A program made the translations under genes and the position numbers. From the NCBI GenBank assembly GCA_959347315.1, contig OY365810.1, forward strand, positions 27,294,585 to 27,358,584: a stretch of DNA of 64,000 nucleotides, written 5' to 3'. The stretch comes from Bimastos eiseni (lineage: Eukaryota > Annelida > Clitellata > Crassiclitellata > Lumbricidae). The notes beneath the pieces were generated by a model. It was not told the DNA's origin. It saw only the letters and a program-made list of their open reading frames with translations, and ran no database searches. Below are positions 32,640 through 44,719 of this stretch, piece by piece; within the stretch, counting starts at the first letter, position 1; every line of letters begins with the position of its first letter.

Positions 32640-33290
32640 TTCTGAGTAATCTCTTGAAAAATTAATGACACGTGTATAAATTCTGTGGAAGTGGACCATA
32701 GTAAGTAAAGAGTAAAATACTGAGGTAGACATAGCACTGCAGAGATGTGAGATAAATGAGGAGGAGAGCTATAATCCTTGCAGCAGCTCTCAGTACAAAC
32801 TGAAGAGAAGATAAACGAACCTTAGGTTAGCCAACAAGGAGAGAATTGCAGTAGTCGATGCAAGAATAGACAAAGCGTGGACAACTGAGGTAAAGACAGG
32901 GACTGAAACAAATCTGCGAATAGTCCTGAAACGCTCAACTTGGAAGTAAGAAGAAAAGGGTAACTTGGAAATGTGTTTGTTGAAGGTGAAAAAGCTCTCC
33001 AGGGTGACACCTAAGTAATGAACACTCGATGAAAATGTGAAATGAGGAAAGTTTCCAGACAATAATGCATAGTCGAGTTTGGAATTTGTTGCAGAGTACC
33101 AAACAAAAAGGTTGAGTTTTGGAGGAATTTAGAGATGACATGAGGACAACCTTTGATGAAGATCTTTGGAAAGAGCATCAATTTGACTGAGGGTGTGATG
33201 ATGCCAGTGATGTGATAGGGAGTAGGGAAGGAATGTCAGCTATGAGTAAAATGAACAAAAGAGGGCCAAGGACAGATACCTGAGATATCT
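32640..33290 (-). pseudogene. LINE reverse transcriptase, 3' part (L2/CR1-like)
   Basis: The minus strand reads VSVLGPLLFILLIADIPSLL near 33270 (usual GVPQGSVLGPLLF), then after a gap HYLGVTLESFFTFNKHISKL (usual YLG..LD..L.F..HI), RFRTIRRFVSVPVFTSVVHA (usual LR.IRR.L), a diverged LDYCNSLL..LP block, and LRAAARIIALL (usual NAAAR(L/V)I) near 32790. Weak HWLP-like sequence continues to about 32650. The order matches the palm/thumb of L2/CR1 LINEs. The FADD-containing segment is missing or unreadable, and frameshifts are present. Confidence 0.8.
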
Positions 33291-33299
33291 TTATGAAAC

Positions 33300-33975
33300 T
33301 TCGTAAATCGAGACTCCCAGCCTGCTGCAGCCTACTTGACTCCAGAAACTTTTGCTCCTTGATTGATACATCCCATTATTTATCTTTAGACAACGGACTT
33401 TTCTTAGGTCAACAGAACTTATCATCAAAAACTTTTAGATACGGTCTTAATTTAACTATCATCACATTCAGCTCGGACCTGCGCACAAAGTGTTAGCCAT
33501 TTAGAAAATGTTGAACACACAAAATTTCTTGCGCACACCATCCTCAAAAAAGAGGGAACCGTGGAAGGGAGCACTAGTCTTCACCAGAAGTTGGCAATAA
33601 CGATTGAAACCAGTGACTGGAAACCACAATTTCTAGAAGAGCCTCCAGAAATAACAGTTTCCTGAGCATTGCATTAGTCAGTTAATTATTTAGTTTCATG
33701 GTTGGAAGCGAATTAAAACTGCCATCACACGGGGAGAGTTTATGTGTTCAATACATGGCTTTCAAGTGCATAATCACAGAGATCTGTTTTATAAAATCTT
33801 GAAAGCATTTGGTATTACATCTTTCATTAAAAATACTGACATCAAAACATAAAGTGGTGTGGTACAGTTTTCATCACCTCAATACAGGAATATCTATGCT
33901 TGGGCTCAGCAAATGAAGAAAGTAATATTGCCATAATAACCCCATCACATCACTGGCCTCATCTCACTGTCAATG
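33300..33975. other. No recognised gene
   Basis: Ordinary AT-rich sequence immediately 5' of the LINE fragment. Confidence 0.35.
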
Positions 33976-33978
33976 TGA

Positions 33979-34075
33979 ACTCCATCACTGCCTGCCCTCT
34001 GACAGTGTCAGTCTCAAGCCTAGATAAAACAGGAGGGCAATGCTAGTGATCTTTGTTATCACACAGTCACACAGT
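33979..34075 (-). repeat. Dispersed repeat family 1, copy 3 (inverted)
   Basis: The minus strand reads CTGTGTGATAACAAAGATCA, CTAGCATTGCCCTCCTG, TTTATCTAGGCTTGAGACTG and ACACTGTCAGAGG, matching the copies at 16565 and 53895. Confidence 0.7.
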
Positions 34076-34079
34076 TTTC

Positions 34080-36680
34080 TTAAACTGCAACTACTACACC
34101 TACTGTCAGTGTTATATCTTTTTTGTCATCATCAACAACATCACCAACTTCATCCTCTTCAGTGCCATCACCTTAGCAATAGTAATTATAATCATCACTA
34201 TAACTGATAATCTTTTAAAGTCCAAACTCATCAAAATTCATTTTAAAATATCCATTTTCAAAATAATCCTGAAAATATTTGTGCTGTAATTCTTTCTACA
34301 AAATAATAAACCTACTATAAGCCGATCTATATAAAACAGTTAACTCGTAACAATGAGCTGCGATTAGCCGCTACATACTGAGTCCATTTTAGCATCTATA
34401 CACAATACACACATGAATCTTTTACAACAAGATGAGGATATAAGACGCCAGGCTGCAGCAACAGCGGCCTCACAGTCTCTTGTCTTCATTCGGTTCTTTT
34501 TCTCTGCTATTAGCTGAAACCAGATGGGATTTGAGCTGAGAATGAAACCAATGAGAGCCACGCAACAAAGTCAGTTTCCGGATTACAACAGAGCTACACA
34601 TCAATGCTCAGTTCAAATAATGGAAAGAGAGAAAATTAGGCAGGAATGGGAAGCTTTAAAATTGCATGATAAAGGCACAATGAGAGAATCAAACACACAA
34701 TGAATTGAATGAGGATAGGATGGGAATGGAATTGGCATGATACGATTCGATTGGAAAAGAACATGGTACAATATGGTAGAACTATACAACTGGATACCAT
34801 TGTTTACAAACAGGATTTTATTTTATGACAGAAAAAAACTAAGAGATACCAAAACGGGATGCAGTCTCTCTAGGACACAGGTTAGGATGGGTCAGTTAGC
34901 TAGAAAGTGAGTTTATCTACAAATTTAAGAAAACTGAATATGACAGAATTGTGGACACAAAACTGCAGCATATCTCACTGTAGACAAAAAACATTCTGGA
35001 CTTCTTAAGAAAAACTATAGATTTTATACATATATTCATTGCATCTGTATTGCTCGTGTCCACTTGTTAATAAGCTGACATCCCTGAACGTAATATCTGC
35101 AACGTAACATAACATAAGAAGCCACACTACTTGCTCTATGGTCAACACATTTCACTACTCACACATCCGTTTATATATGATCATACGAAGGACATGTTAC
35201 GTTAACTCGGGTCTTGGATTGATAATGAAAACGAACAACCCCACAGCATTAGTAGAAGTCATGAACGCAACACACACACAGTTATCTTCATCAATAAATT
35301 GCTCGTCAATGCCATATCCTGTGGGCGACCCCCAGGTCGCCCACAGTGACTGGCATTTTGAAAGGATTTCCGCTTATCAGTCCAGATAAAAGGATTCATT
35401 GATACAGCCACAGCAAAAAGTCAATAAATACAATGTTCTCACTCCGTCATTAGACCCGAACATGTTTTGCATTCACGTCAGATATACAATTCCGCATCTA
35501 TATAGCAACTTCAGAAACGTCGTACATAAAAATGATCCGTGTAGCAAACCAGCTTACACATACAAATGCATGTCCCATATGTCCAATTGCGCATTACATA
35601 ATGTCAGATAGCCCATTCCTGGTGTTCTTTAAATGTCTTGGAACATTTTGTAGTACATCGTTTTATTTCTTATGGATTTGCATATGCTGGATGGATACTG
35701 AACATAGGAAGAAGTTCTACTAGAGGTGGAAGACCAAAGCCACAAGTCAACAGAGCTGCATCACACGACCAAGAACTTACACGACAAAGGCAACAAGCAA
35801 TTCCCTAAACCTATGCACCATAATAACATTTATCTCTATAATTATTATTAATATTTTCAGTTCAGTGACCTTAACTGTAATTCCTTCGATTATAATATCA
35901 GACTTTATCAGGTCCAGTGCTTTGGGGATATCCTCTTAAAAAACCTATGTAAGCCTATGGTGTTTGCAGTGAGTTGAAGGCAAATACATAAACATCTACA
36001 ACTGGTAGCTATTTAGAGCAAGTATCGGTATTGTCTGAGAATTCGTGTTGGCTGACAACCACAATTGGCTGACAATCAATGTCACTATTTGACAGACATA
36101 TACACTCAGAAATTTAATGTCACTAAATTAAAAATTGTGTTAAAGACAAAATTCTTGTCCTCTTGTTGGTTCATTGATTTCTAGTACGTATTTAATTTCT
36201 TTCATAACATGGGTCATGCAGGTGCTGGACAGTAACTGTTAAGGTGAATGCCTGCATACTTTGGTGATTGCTGACCATCCAAAGAATGCAAAATCCTCTG
36301 GCACTCACTCATCCTTCAATCCTTATTATTTTATTAACTGATACAGACATACATACATACATACATACATACATACTTACATAAATGCATATACATCAAT
36401 GCATGCATAAAGAACTCTGCATACCTACATAAATGCATATATATACACATTTGTAAATAACCATGTATAATACACGTGTGCACAAGTATGGTCACGTGCA
36501 GACATTTATTAAAACCAAATTCCAGCTGCATGAAGCAGGCTTGTGACAGGTTGGTGTACACAGTATGGCTCTGTGCCAGAAACTCAAGAAATGGACCTAT
36601 AAGTTGACACCAGCATCAATTATTAAAGTACTGCTTAAGGCAATGTGTATGGAGGTTCAGCAGATGTAGTGCATCGCCAA
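34080..36680. other. No recognised gene; one strong hairpin and a CATA tract
   Basis: Contains the hairpin at 35320-35345 and a (CATA)8 tract at 36345-36376. The rest is unremarkable, with open frames under 85 codons. Confidence 0.35.
35320..35345. repeat. Perfect 11-bp hairpin
   Basis: TGTGGGCGACC - ccca - GGTCGCCCACA, a GC-rich stem in AT-rich surroundings. Confidence 0.85.
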
Positions 36681-36681
36681 T

Positions 36682-36776
36682 TATGGTGCCAACTGCTGCC
36701 TACAGTGTCAACAGCTGCTTATGGTGCCAACCACTGTTTATGGTAGCAACTGCTGCTCATGGTGCAAATGGCTGAT
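36682..36776 (+). repeat. 19-bp minisatellite, five units
   Basis: Units of exactly 19 bp beginning at 36682, 36701, 36720, 36739 and 36758, with consensus TATGGTGCCAACTGCTGCT. Confidence 0.85.
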
Positions 36777-36779
36777 TAA

Positions 36780-38505
36780 AGTCCCAATTGCAATGGGATG
36801 TAGTGGAATAGCTGCTGGCCTGCTGCTATCCATAACACAAAAGCACTGGACTGGATCTTAATAATCAATTTAGACAGAGTTACATATTGACTCACAAACC
36901 AGACATTTCGTAAATCACTTCACAGGATGGAGGTGTGACTAATAATATTATATATGTTATCTCAAACTCCTCTGAGACTCGACCCAAAAAGAGAAACATG
37001 CAGGATGAGAATTGATAAAATATGATAAACTAGGAAATCAACTGCTTGCTGAATTGCATGTTCTGCAATCCAATCCCACTTATAGAAATATTAAAAATTT
37101 AGATATTTCAAAGTCATCCGATCAACCGGCTTCTACTAACAACACCTTCTTAAAACTGATGAGTGCAAATGCATTCCATTTCAAAGTATTTCCTCAGTCA
37201 CACAACTCAACAAAACTTCGGAAATTGTTAATTTGTCAATGCAAATTTATATAGCACCTTTTCAAAGACTCGTCTAAGATGCTCCCAACCAGACAATACA
37301 TGAGCAGGATCGAATACAAAGGTGTCCAATGAGTTGGAAGTAGAGATAAACAAATAAGCTCTTCTTGCAGGTTGCACGGGAACCTACTCCCAGAATAAGA
37401 GACCAACTACAGTGAAGCATCCAAGTTGCATTGTTAGTGGAAAGGACACAGGAAGAATAAGATCAACAGACCAACAAATCCTGCTGCTAGGCACACTTGG
37501 CAACCATAATAGGATGGAGCATACAGTTACACGTCAAAAGGAAGACTATACTAGTCTAGTGGCTTGGCACATACATACATCAGAAATGGGCAAATAATCT
37601 ATTAGATTCTAATCGATTACCTATTCAAATCAGACAAACATCTATTACAAATTCTAATAGATTAATTAGCTGTCACCAGATCCCAATTTTAAGCAATTTT
37701 CAGCTAATTAAAATCATAAAACAGCAAATCGATTGTACTTTTTTTAAAATTATGTTAATGTCAAGAACATGTTTATTAAGATTGAATTTAATAGTGATAA
37801 GTTTTAAGACTGAACGAGGAGAGGGGAGAGAATTAGAAGAGTAGAGGATGAGAGTGAATGGGAGGGAAAGTGAGGAGGAGGAAGAAGGGACTGGAAAGTG
37901 TCAGGAAAGGGGAGGGTAGTGGAAGTGGAGGGAAATGGAACTAATCATTGGGGTCATCATAGAATGGCAAATATCTAGTTACATATACAAATGCATACAT
38001 ACGACTGGAAGTTCTTTTGATTTTAAAAACCTGCTAATTAACTATCAGACTTTAAACATGTTGTAATCCAATTTAAATCCAATTCACAAAGTCCATATAT
38101 TAGCCATAGTCTAGCATCTTTCAATAAAATAACCTACATTTAACATTAATTACTATATTTCAACTTCAACATTATTTCTTCAGTATCACTCATTCATTCA
38201 AATCACCTATCCTATGGTTAAATCTGTAATTTTGAAGTATGCAGAAAGGCCAGTCCTTTCTTTTATTACAGCCAGGTTCATAACTAACTTATACCAGTTA
38301 TCTTTCTAATAATGTTGAGCTTATGAGCCGATCCATAAGCTGACAATTTCTTGACTATGTTTGTTAGACTCCATAAGCACCACATGTGATACTCACTGTT
38401 TGTTTACCTGACTGACTCTTTAATGCTTGTCATAAAGCCATACGGTCTCTCATAAGCTGCAGCAGAGGGAAATTTGTCTTCAAACAAACACGATGATATA
38501 ACCCC
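36780..38505. other. No recognised gene; purine-rich segment
   Basis: A ~130-bp G/A-rich stretch occurs at 37810-37940. The sequence at 37245 (atttatatagcaccttttca) resembles a common SINE-like 3' motif. Nothing else is recognised. Confidence 0.35.
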
Positions 38506-38508
38506 CTC

Positions 38509-38580
38509 TGTGAATAAGCTGGTTCCCACGACTTCGCTTTTGTGGGCGCTGTCGAAATGTTGATATTACAATTACGATAC
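38509..38580 (+). repeat. Dispersed repeat family 2, copy D
   Basis: TGTGAATAAGCTGGTTCCCA, CGACTTCGCTTTTGTGGGCG, CTGTCGAAATGTTGA, then ATTACAATTACGATA. This is the best-preserved copy. Confidence 0.75.
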
Positions 38581-39425
38581 TGCAGTTCTTTTTATCATTG
38601 TCGCTCTTCACACAGTAATACATGTATTATATATTCAGTTGCCTTAGCTGTCATCTCCTATCATTTTAGGAATAACACTGTCTCTATTTTACAAGCCTTC
38701 CTAATTTACTCCTTTTACTTGACCCAACCGGTCATGTCTAAAGTATCAACATGCCTTTTATAACCCCGCATGATACTTCAAGATTTTCACAATTTTCAAT
38801 ACTCCAAAAAACAATATCAGAGTTGCCTGGCAATGGAATACCTTCATCTATTCTTTCTGGTAACTCACCAGCAAAACACCTTATCTCTAAAAGTTACACA
38901 ATTCAAGACCAACACAAATTTACTTAAAATAATACAACCAAACAATAAAAAAAAATTTCTTGAGATTTACACAGGTTAATGACAAGAAAACCTTTGCTAG
39001 AGACTTACTCCAAAAAGAGCTACTTTCCAATGATGCATTTGGATTGCAAAGTCAAGATATAGGAACCAACATAGGGAGACCGTTGGCCATCAAACAAACT
39101 GAGCCTGTTTGTTTTGTTGTCATAATAAATTAATAATATATGAATAATGATGGTTCTACACTCCACGGCCAAATATGTCACTGTGTCACACATTACTTAG
39201 ATTACCTGCGGCCTCTACAGAGCTTTTTCGCCCTACTTTCATTAAGAGTTTTTTGCAGTTTTCTTTAAGTGTTCATTCAACTACCCAATCTCGTCGCTGA
39301 AAGCATAAAGCGGGAAGCTTTTGTCTATTGAAAACACTGATTGGGTCATTTCCCCTCAGCACTCGTGTGTGAAAATATCAACATAAAAAATTTCGCTGGG
39401 AAGAAAACAAAGAGGTCATAATCTC
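38581..39425. other. No recognised feature
   Basis: AT-rich, non-coding by inspection. Confidence 0.35.
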
Positions 39426-39524
39426 GTCACTCTAGCGATTCTTTCTCAGATTCTCCCTCAACCAAGTCTTATCAATAGCCTTATTGAACAGATCCAGAAA
39501 GCATATAACAACTCAATACAATGA

Positions 39525-39665
39525 TAACTTGATCCAAGTAACAACCCAATGTGGATAAGAACTATATCCAGATAAGAATATGGTCCAAAATATGATCTAG
39601 ACAACAAATTGATCCAGGTAAGAACTTGACCCACATAATAATATGATCCAGGAGATAAATTCATC
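39525..39665 (+). repeat. Degenerate ~20-bp tandem repeat
   Basis: Variants of GATCCAGGTAAGAACTT/TATGATCCAG recur about seven times. The minus-strand open frame over them reflects the period. Confidence 0.5.
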
Positions 39666-39669
39666 TAGA

Positions 39670-41370
39670 TATGATCTTCGAGGTATTAAAACCCCTTGAT
39701 TGCATTATCATTGCAATCATTAGGAATAAATTCCACCTTGAGACAAGCATTAAGATCAATTGTAGAAATGACAACTCCTTATTGATAAAACCGATATAGT
39801 CAACACGATCTATCCCAACCAGCGATCCATATAACTACGTATGTATCTACATCACAGGTCTGCAGTTAGATTATTATTTTCAGCAGAACACTCATTCAAA
39901 CACGTTAATTACATCAGATATTAGTCGAATTTTCAAATATATCAAAATCCGGAAGAACATTTCCAAAATTAGTTATTAAGAGTGCCAACTATATGGGCCT
40001 TCCTTTGGGGCAATGGTTCAGAGTTAATCAGATGATATTTAAATATCAACTGTTGATGTGAGAAACAGTTTGATTTTATAAACTGCAAAACTGATATGAA
40101 ACAGATCACCTGTCAAAGTCAACAATTGTTCTGAGCCAACAAAGTATTGCATAGCAAGGGAATAAAAGTATCACAACATAAATCAAGCAAGATAACATCT
40201 ATAAAGGCACATTGACTATACCTGCCTGTGATCAGCAATAGTACTCTAAGCAGAAACGTTTTTTAAAGCACATATTGTTAAAACAGTCATTTTCCATGTA
40301 TATCTCATTCAAACTAGATTCTTCTCCAGATCCAGATCAATAAGAAAAAAATATCTAAGCAGCAGTACAGATTTTATGGCCGACTGCCCTTTCTTTCTCC
40401 AACCTCTCCTGCAATAATTTCTGTGCAATCAGTGACCCAAATCTTACCCTGCAATGACCCCCTACCACCTCCTCAAACACCATTTTTCTGGAGACATGTG
40501 TGATGAAAGAGTGAAGTATTATTATATAATGCTACTGTTGGCAATGTTGTTGGTGCTGCAAATTCATTGCATGGTTAAAAAAGATTTACTACATATAAAT
40601 ACAAATAATATACATATATATATATGTTTGTGTGTGTGTGTGCGTGTGCGTGAGCGTGCGCACGTGTGTGTGTGGTTTTGATCAAGATCTTGTGACAAAC
40701 TGCATTGGGGAACCAGTGGAAATGAGTTAAGTGCTACAAGCATATTAGAAACGATCCTCTGTTATTCTTTGTTCAAGTTCTGGCCAAGGCTCACTCAATA
40801 GATTCTAGATATCCTCTTCTCTTGCATCCGAGTTCCCACCAATCTATTTTGCCTACTTCTTTTCAGTTCATCCTGTAACTCCAGATGAGTTATTCACCCT
40901 CACCTGGTCCTTGAAAACTATACACGCCACTCCACACGACAAGATGCCATCAATCCTAGTTTGGCGACTCCTTTACTCAACTTGATCATTAATCCATTGA
41001 CTGATATAATAAATTGTTCTCTGGTATTGTTCCTTCTCTCATGAAAATAGCCAAAGTGGAAAATAGTAAAAAAATAGCCATACATAAACATGGCCATAGT
41101 GAACTCGCTACTAGCTTTACACCTCTTTCAATCTTGCCTTTCTTTTCTAAGTTATTTTAAAAAGTCATATACACATGTTTGTTTGACTATATTGATAAAA
41201 ATAACTTTCTGTATTCATTTCAAAATGGTATCCAACCTGATGTCTCTATTGTTTAAATGTATTTTTGCTCAATTGATATAATATTTTTACTGTGTTCTAA
41301 GCTTCAAATGACTACATCACTACAATGATTATTAGCACTTATATTTGTAACATCAGAGTGCTACTTCGTT
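39670..41370. other. No recognised gene; (TG)n at 40613-40674
   Basis: A TATA/TGTGTG compound microsatellite lies at 40613-40674. No TE or host motif was recognised elsewhere. Confidence 0.35.
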
Positions 41371-41379
41371 CATTTAAAT

Positions 41380-42190
41380 CAGTGATTCCCAACCTTTTTT
41401 GGCTTGTGCACACTAGAAAAGAATGAAAATTTTCACGACACACTTAACAATAGACCCTACTTACCTATTTTTTTTATATTTGCCACTAACATCTAATAAT
41501 ATTCTAGTTTTAATATTCTCATTGTCAAATAATACTATAGTGACCTAGTCTATTCTAATAGCCTAATTATAATTGTCTAATATTTATTAATTTATTTGCC
41601 CATATTAACGTTTAACTTTACATCATTAATGATCATCTGTGCCTACTTTCGGAGCAAATCAAATTGAAACGAGACTCCAGAGACGACAAGCATACTCTTA
41701 TAAAGCTTTCATCATCGATTCTAAGAAGTCTCTGCCTCCTTTTACATTAGATTTCAGTTAACGCTGAAAATACAAATTCACAAAACCACGAAGATGCAAA
41801 TGGCAGAAGAATTTTGACTGCTGTTGAACTGATCGAAGGATATGATTTCTGAATGGAAAGCCAAAACTTATCCAAACTCTTTTTGGAAAATGTTGACTGA
41901 TGAAATTTTCATTTCGTAAATCAACGACCTGTTCCTGCTCCTCATCATATCAATTGAACAGACTTGCTTTACAAAACCGTTATATATCTTTTGTAGACTG
42001 TAGTGACATAGTCATTTGAAGCATAGAACATGGTAATAGTGTTATATCAATTGAACAGATTTGCTTTTTAAAAAACTGTTACATCTCTTTTGTAAAGTTT
42101 TGTTTTGTATCGATATCAATTTATAACATATTAGAAATTTTCCACAGCACACTTGCAAAGTGCTCGCGGCACACAGGTCGGGAATCACTG
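41380..42190. mobile_element. hAT-type element, 811 bp, non-autonomous or decayed
   Basis: Ends CAGTGATTCCCAACC / GGTCGGGAATCACTG are inverted repeats with a perfect 8-bp duplication ATTTAAAT (41372-41379 and 42191-42198). Subterminal GCACAC(T)/(G)CACAC motifs (ttgtgcacactag near the left, cagcacacttgc and ggcacacagg near the right) are typical of this hAT subgroup. The interior might hold a residue of transposase (about 41650-41900), but no motif is convincing. Confidence 0.92.
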
Positions 42191-42312
42191 ATTTAAATCA
42201 TGTAAGCATTTCATTTAGTTAAATAATTCTATTTAATAATAAGTCTCTTCTTGTATACAAACTTATAACTAATTAATATTATTACGTATAATAACATCAA
42301 CCACTTACATAA

Positions 42313-42380
42313 TGGGTTACCATGCTAGCGGAACCACAGTCCCTTAAGAGTCCGGATCCTTCCCCTATTTCTCTCTGTCA
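42313..42380 (+). repeat. Dispersed repeat family 3, copy 1
   Basis: GGGTTACCATGCTAGCGGAA, CCACAGTCCCTTAAGAGTCC and TTCCCCTATTTC, followed by CAATAAA. Related to 42840-42997 and 45614-45770. Confidence 0.6.
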
Positions 42381-42839
42381 ATAAATTGTTCTCAATCAAT
42401 GTGTTGTGTAACTTACTCGCTTTCTTGATGGATTGTCAGTAAACAATGAAAACATCTGGTTAGGGTTATATTGCATACTACCTTTACAAGTATTTTAAGT
42501 CTCCATGAAATAACAAGGCTTCAAATAAATGAATTCATGTATAAATATGTTAATAATTTATTGTCACCAATCTTCTCCAATCAATTCATCCAAATATCCC
42601 CTACAAACCCATACAATATTCGTTCTTCGTCTCTTTACAGGCCAATTTTTTTGTAGAATGAACACTCGATTATTCTTCATTAAAATATGGGTCCCAATGA
42701 ATGGAATAAGATGAACATTGATATTCGTCAAGGCTACTATTATTAGTTTATTATCTTATTACTACTTAATCATCTTATTCATATTATTGCTTAATCATCT
42801 TAATCATCATTACTTATTGCTACTATCATTACTCAGGGT

Positions 42840-42997
42840 TTGTGTACACGAAATTGATTAGTTAACTAGTTAACTTCCGTTAATTGCACTTTGACCTACT
42901 GCAGCACTGCTGACTAACATTTCATGGAAAGGGTAGGCCCAGCTAGCGGGATCTCAAGGTCTCTTAGGGTCCTTCTTTTCCCCCTATTTTCCCTTAG
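42840..42997 (+). repeat. Dispersed repeat family 3, copy 2
   Basis: Matches copy 3 over ~155 bp: TTAGTTAACTAGTTAAC, then AAAGGGTAGGCCCAGCTAGC, GGTCTCTTAGGGTCC and TTCCCCCTATTTTCCCTTAG. Confidence 0.65.
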
Positions 42998-43035
42998 AAT
43001 AATATGTTATTGCTAAAAAGTTCTGTTGTATAGCT

Positions 43036-43419
43036 TTAATCTGGTAAAGTCCTATGAAAAGAAGTCGATGCAGTAAGGTTGTTAAACGTACTCTGTACAC
43101 TGCTTTTTGAAGAGTTCACCATCGTCACTGAAGCGATCGCAGGGCGTAAATGCTGAGATGGAAAATATTGCATCGAACTCTCTCCGGAAATCATACAATG
43201 TCTGATGGATAGCAAACTTATTCCAATCAGAAAAGCTATTTTTATGCATTCTGTTGCCATAGATGAAACAAAGTTAATGAGCTGCTCAACATTGAGGTAC
43301 ACATATGCACAGTGGAGAACATGAGGATGTGTGCGAAAAGGAGACTCCAAAGATAATTTACAAATACCACAATTTGCTTCCAAAATATCCGTTACTTTCT
43401 GCACATGTCCGGCGGCCAT
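43036..43419 (-). CDS. Unassigned 127-codon open frame
   Basis: A continuous minus-strand frame from an ATG in good context (cttcATGGCC) to a stop. It encodes MAAGHVQKVTDILEANCGIC near the N-terminus and NVEQLINFVSSMATECIKIA in the middle. A possible donor (CAGA|GTACGT) lies near 43093. The complementary strand is also largely open, so coding direction is uncertain. No family is recognised. It sits directly downstream of a family 3 repeat, so a TE origin is possible. Confidence 0.2.
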   Translation of the reverse strand: MAAGHVQKVTDILEANCGICKLSLESPFRTHPHVLHCAYVYLNVEQLINFVSSMATECIKIAFLIGISLLSIRHCMISGESSMQYFPSQHLRPAIASVTMVNSSKSSVQSTFNNLTASTSFHRTLPD

Positions 43420-44225
43420 GAAGTGGCCGTGTTTTCATTGGTTTTAGCGCTCATCTCAAAGTGGAATTTATTCGATAATTCTGTTGAGTTTGGACTTCTA
43501 CAGCTATCGATTTGGTCTTCCCGAGTCATTTACACGAGTTTGATGTCATTTTGATTATTCAGATGTAGCTCATGACTTATGCCCCAGGTCATTGGAAGAG
43601 TCCAATATCTAATTAATGGATGATAGGTAGTGGTCACTGTTCGCACACCCACTGACCTAGCAATGCCATTGAAAGGCCGGTAGTGGCTTAGAACAGCATA
43701 AAACGTCGACCAGAAAGTGATTCTATCATCAATCGAATTGCCGCCCATCACAGATCGACCTGGTGACTTGAGCAACGCCCGATACACCATCTTCTACCAA
43801 TGCCGAGGCATAATGAACACCGGAAGGTGGTCTTATCTGGTGTTGCTGACACCATCATCTGTTGCTGGTCAACATCTACAACGCTGCTCAGCTCAGGAAC
43901 TCTGCACAAATCGTCATCATAGGTTCATAGCATACACACGAGTCTGCATCTGGTAGCATGTCTAGTTATCCAGACATTACTTGCTAAATGACCAAATTTT
44001 TTTATTAATTATGTTTAGCATCGATTTAACTAGCACGAAGCAGCACCTCTATAAGGTACTTGAAAGGTGCAATAGTAGACGTAACAGGCAGTTGCCATTG
44101 CGCTAGACCATTTTGAGTGTGTGAATTGCCCATGTTAGCATTATTGCGAAAAATTTGACATTTTGCACGCACAGCCACCATTTTGGAAATCCCTGAGAAG
44201 CCCCCTCCCACGGGCATTGGGTAGG

Positions 44226-44509
44226 CGGATGGATGGGTGGGTGGATGGATGGATGGGTGGATGGGTGGATGGGTGGATGGATGGATGGATGGATGGATGG
44301 ATGGATGGATGGATGGATGGATGGATGGATGGATGGATGGATGGATGGATGGATGGATGGATGGATGGATGGATGGATGGATGGATGGATGGATGGATGG
44401 ATGGATGGATGGATGGATGGATGGATGGATGGATGGATGGATGGATGGATGGATGGATGGATGGATGGATGGATGGATGGATGGATGGATGGATGGATGG
44501 ATGGATGGA
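44226..44509 (+). repeat. (GGAT)n microsatellite, ~284 bp
   Basis: About 70 TGGA units. The first 50 bp are interrupted with GGGT variants and the rest is nearly pure. Because the tetranucleotide has no stop in any frame, long spurious open frames run on both strands. Confidence 0.98.
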
Positions 44510-44589
44510 CTCAAGGACCAACCGACAGAAACCTTTGCATTTGCTCCAAATGATCATATGAAGAACAATGATAAGTTAACCGCATCATG

Positions 44590-44670
44590 AGCAAGAACAA
44601 GAATAACAAGAATAATAAAAACAATAATAATTAGTACTATTATTACTATAATTATTATTATCATAAATAT
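44590..44670 (+). repeat. AAT/ATT-rich tract
   Basis: Short AAT and ATT runs between the GGAT array and the retroelement remnant. Confidence 0.8.
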
Positions 44671-44719
44671 TATTGTTATTTTATACCCTAAGGAAAAGAG
44701 GAACTCTCAGGAACTTCAA

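Noticed and set aside
44163..44561. Long open frames on both strands through the (GGAT)n array, encoding Met-Asp-Gly-Trp or Ile-His-Pro-Ser repeats.
   Set aside because: The tetranucleotide lacks stop codons in all frames, so the frames are forced by the repeat. There is no start context or flanking coding signal.
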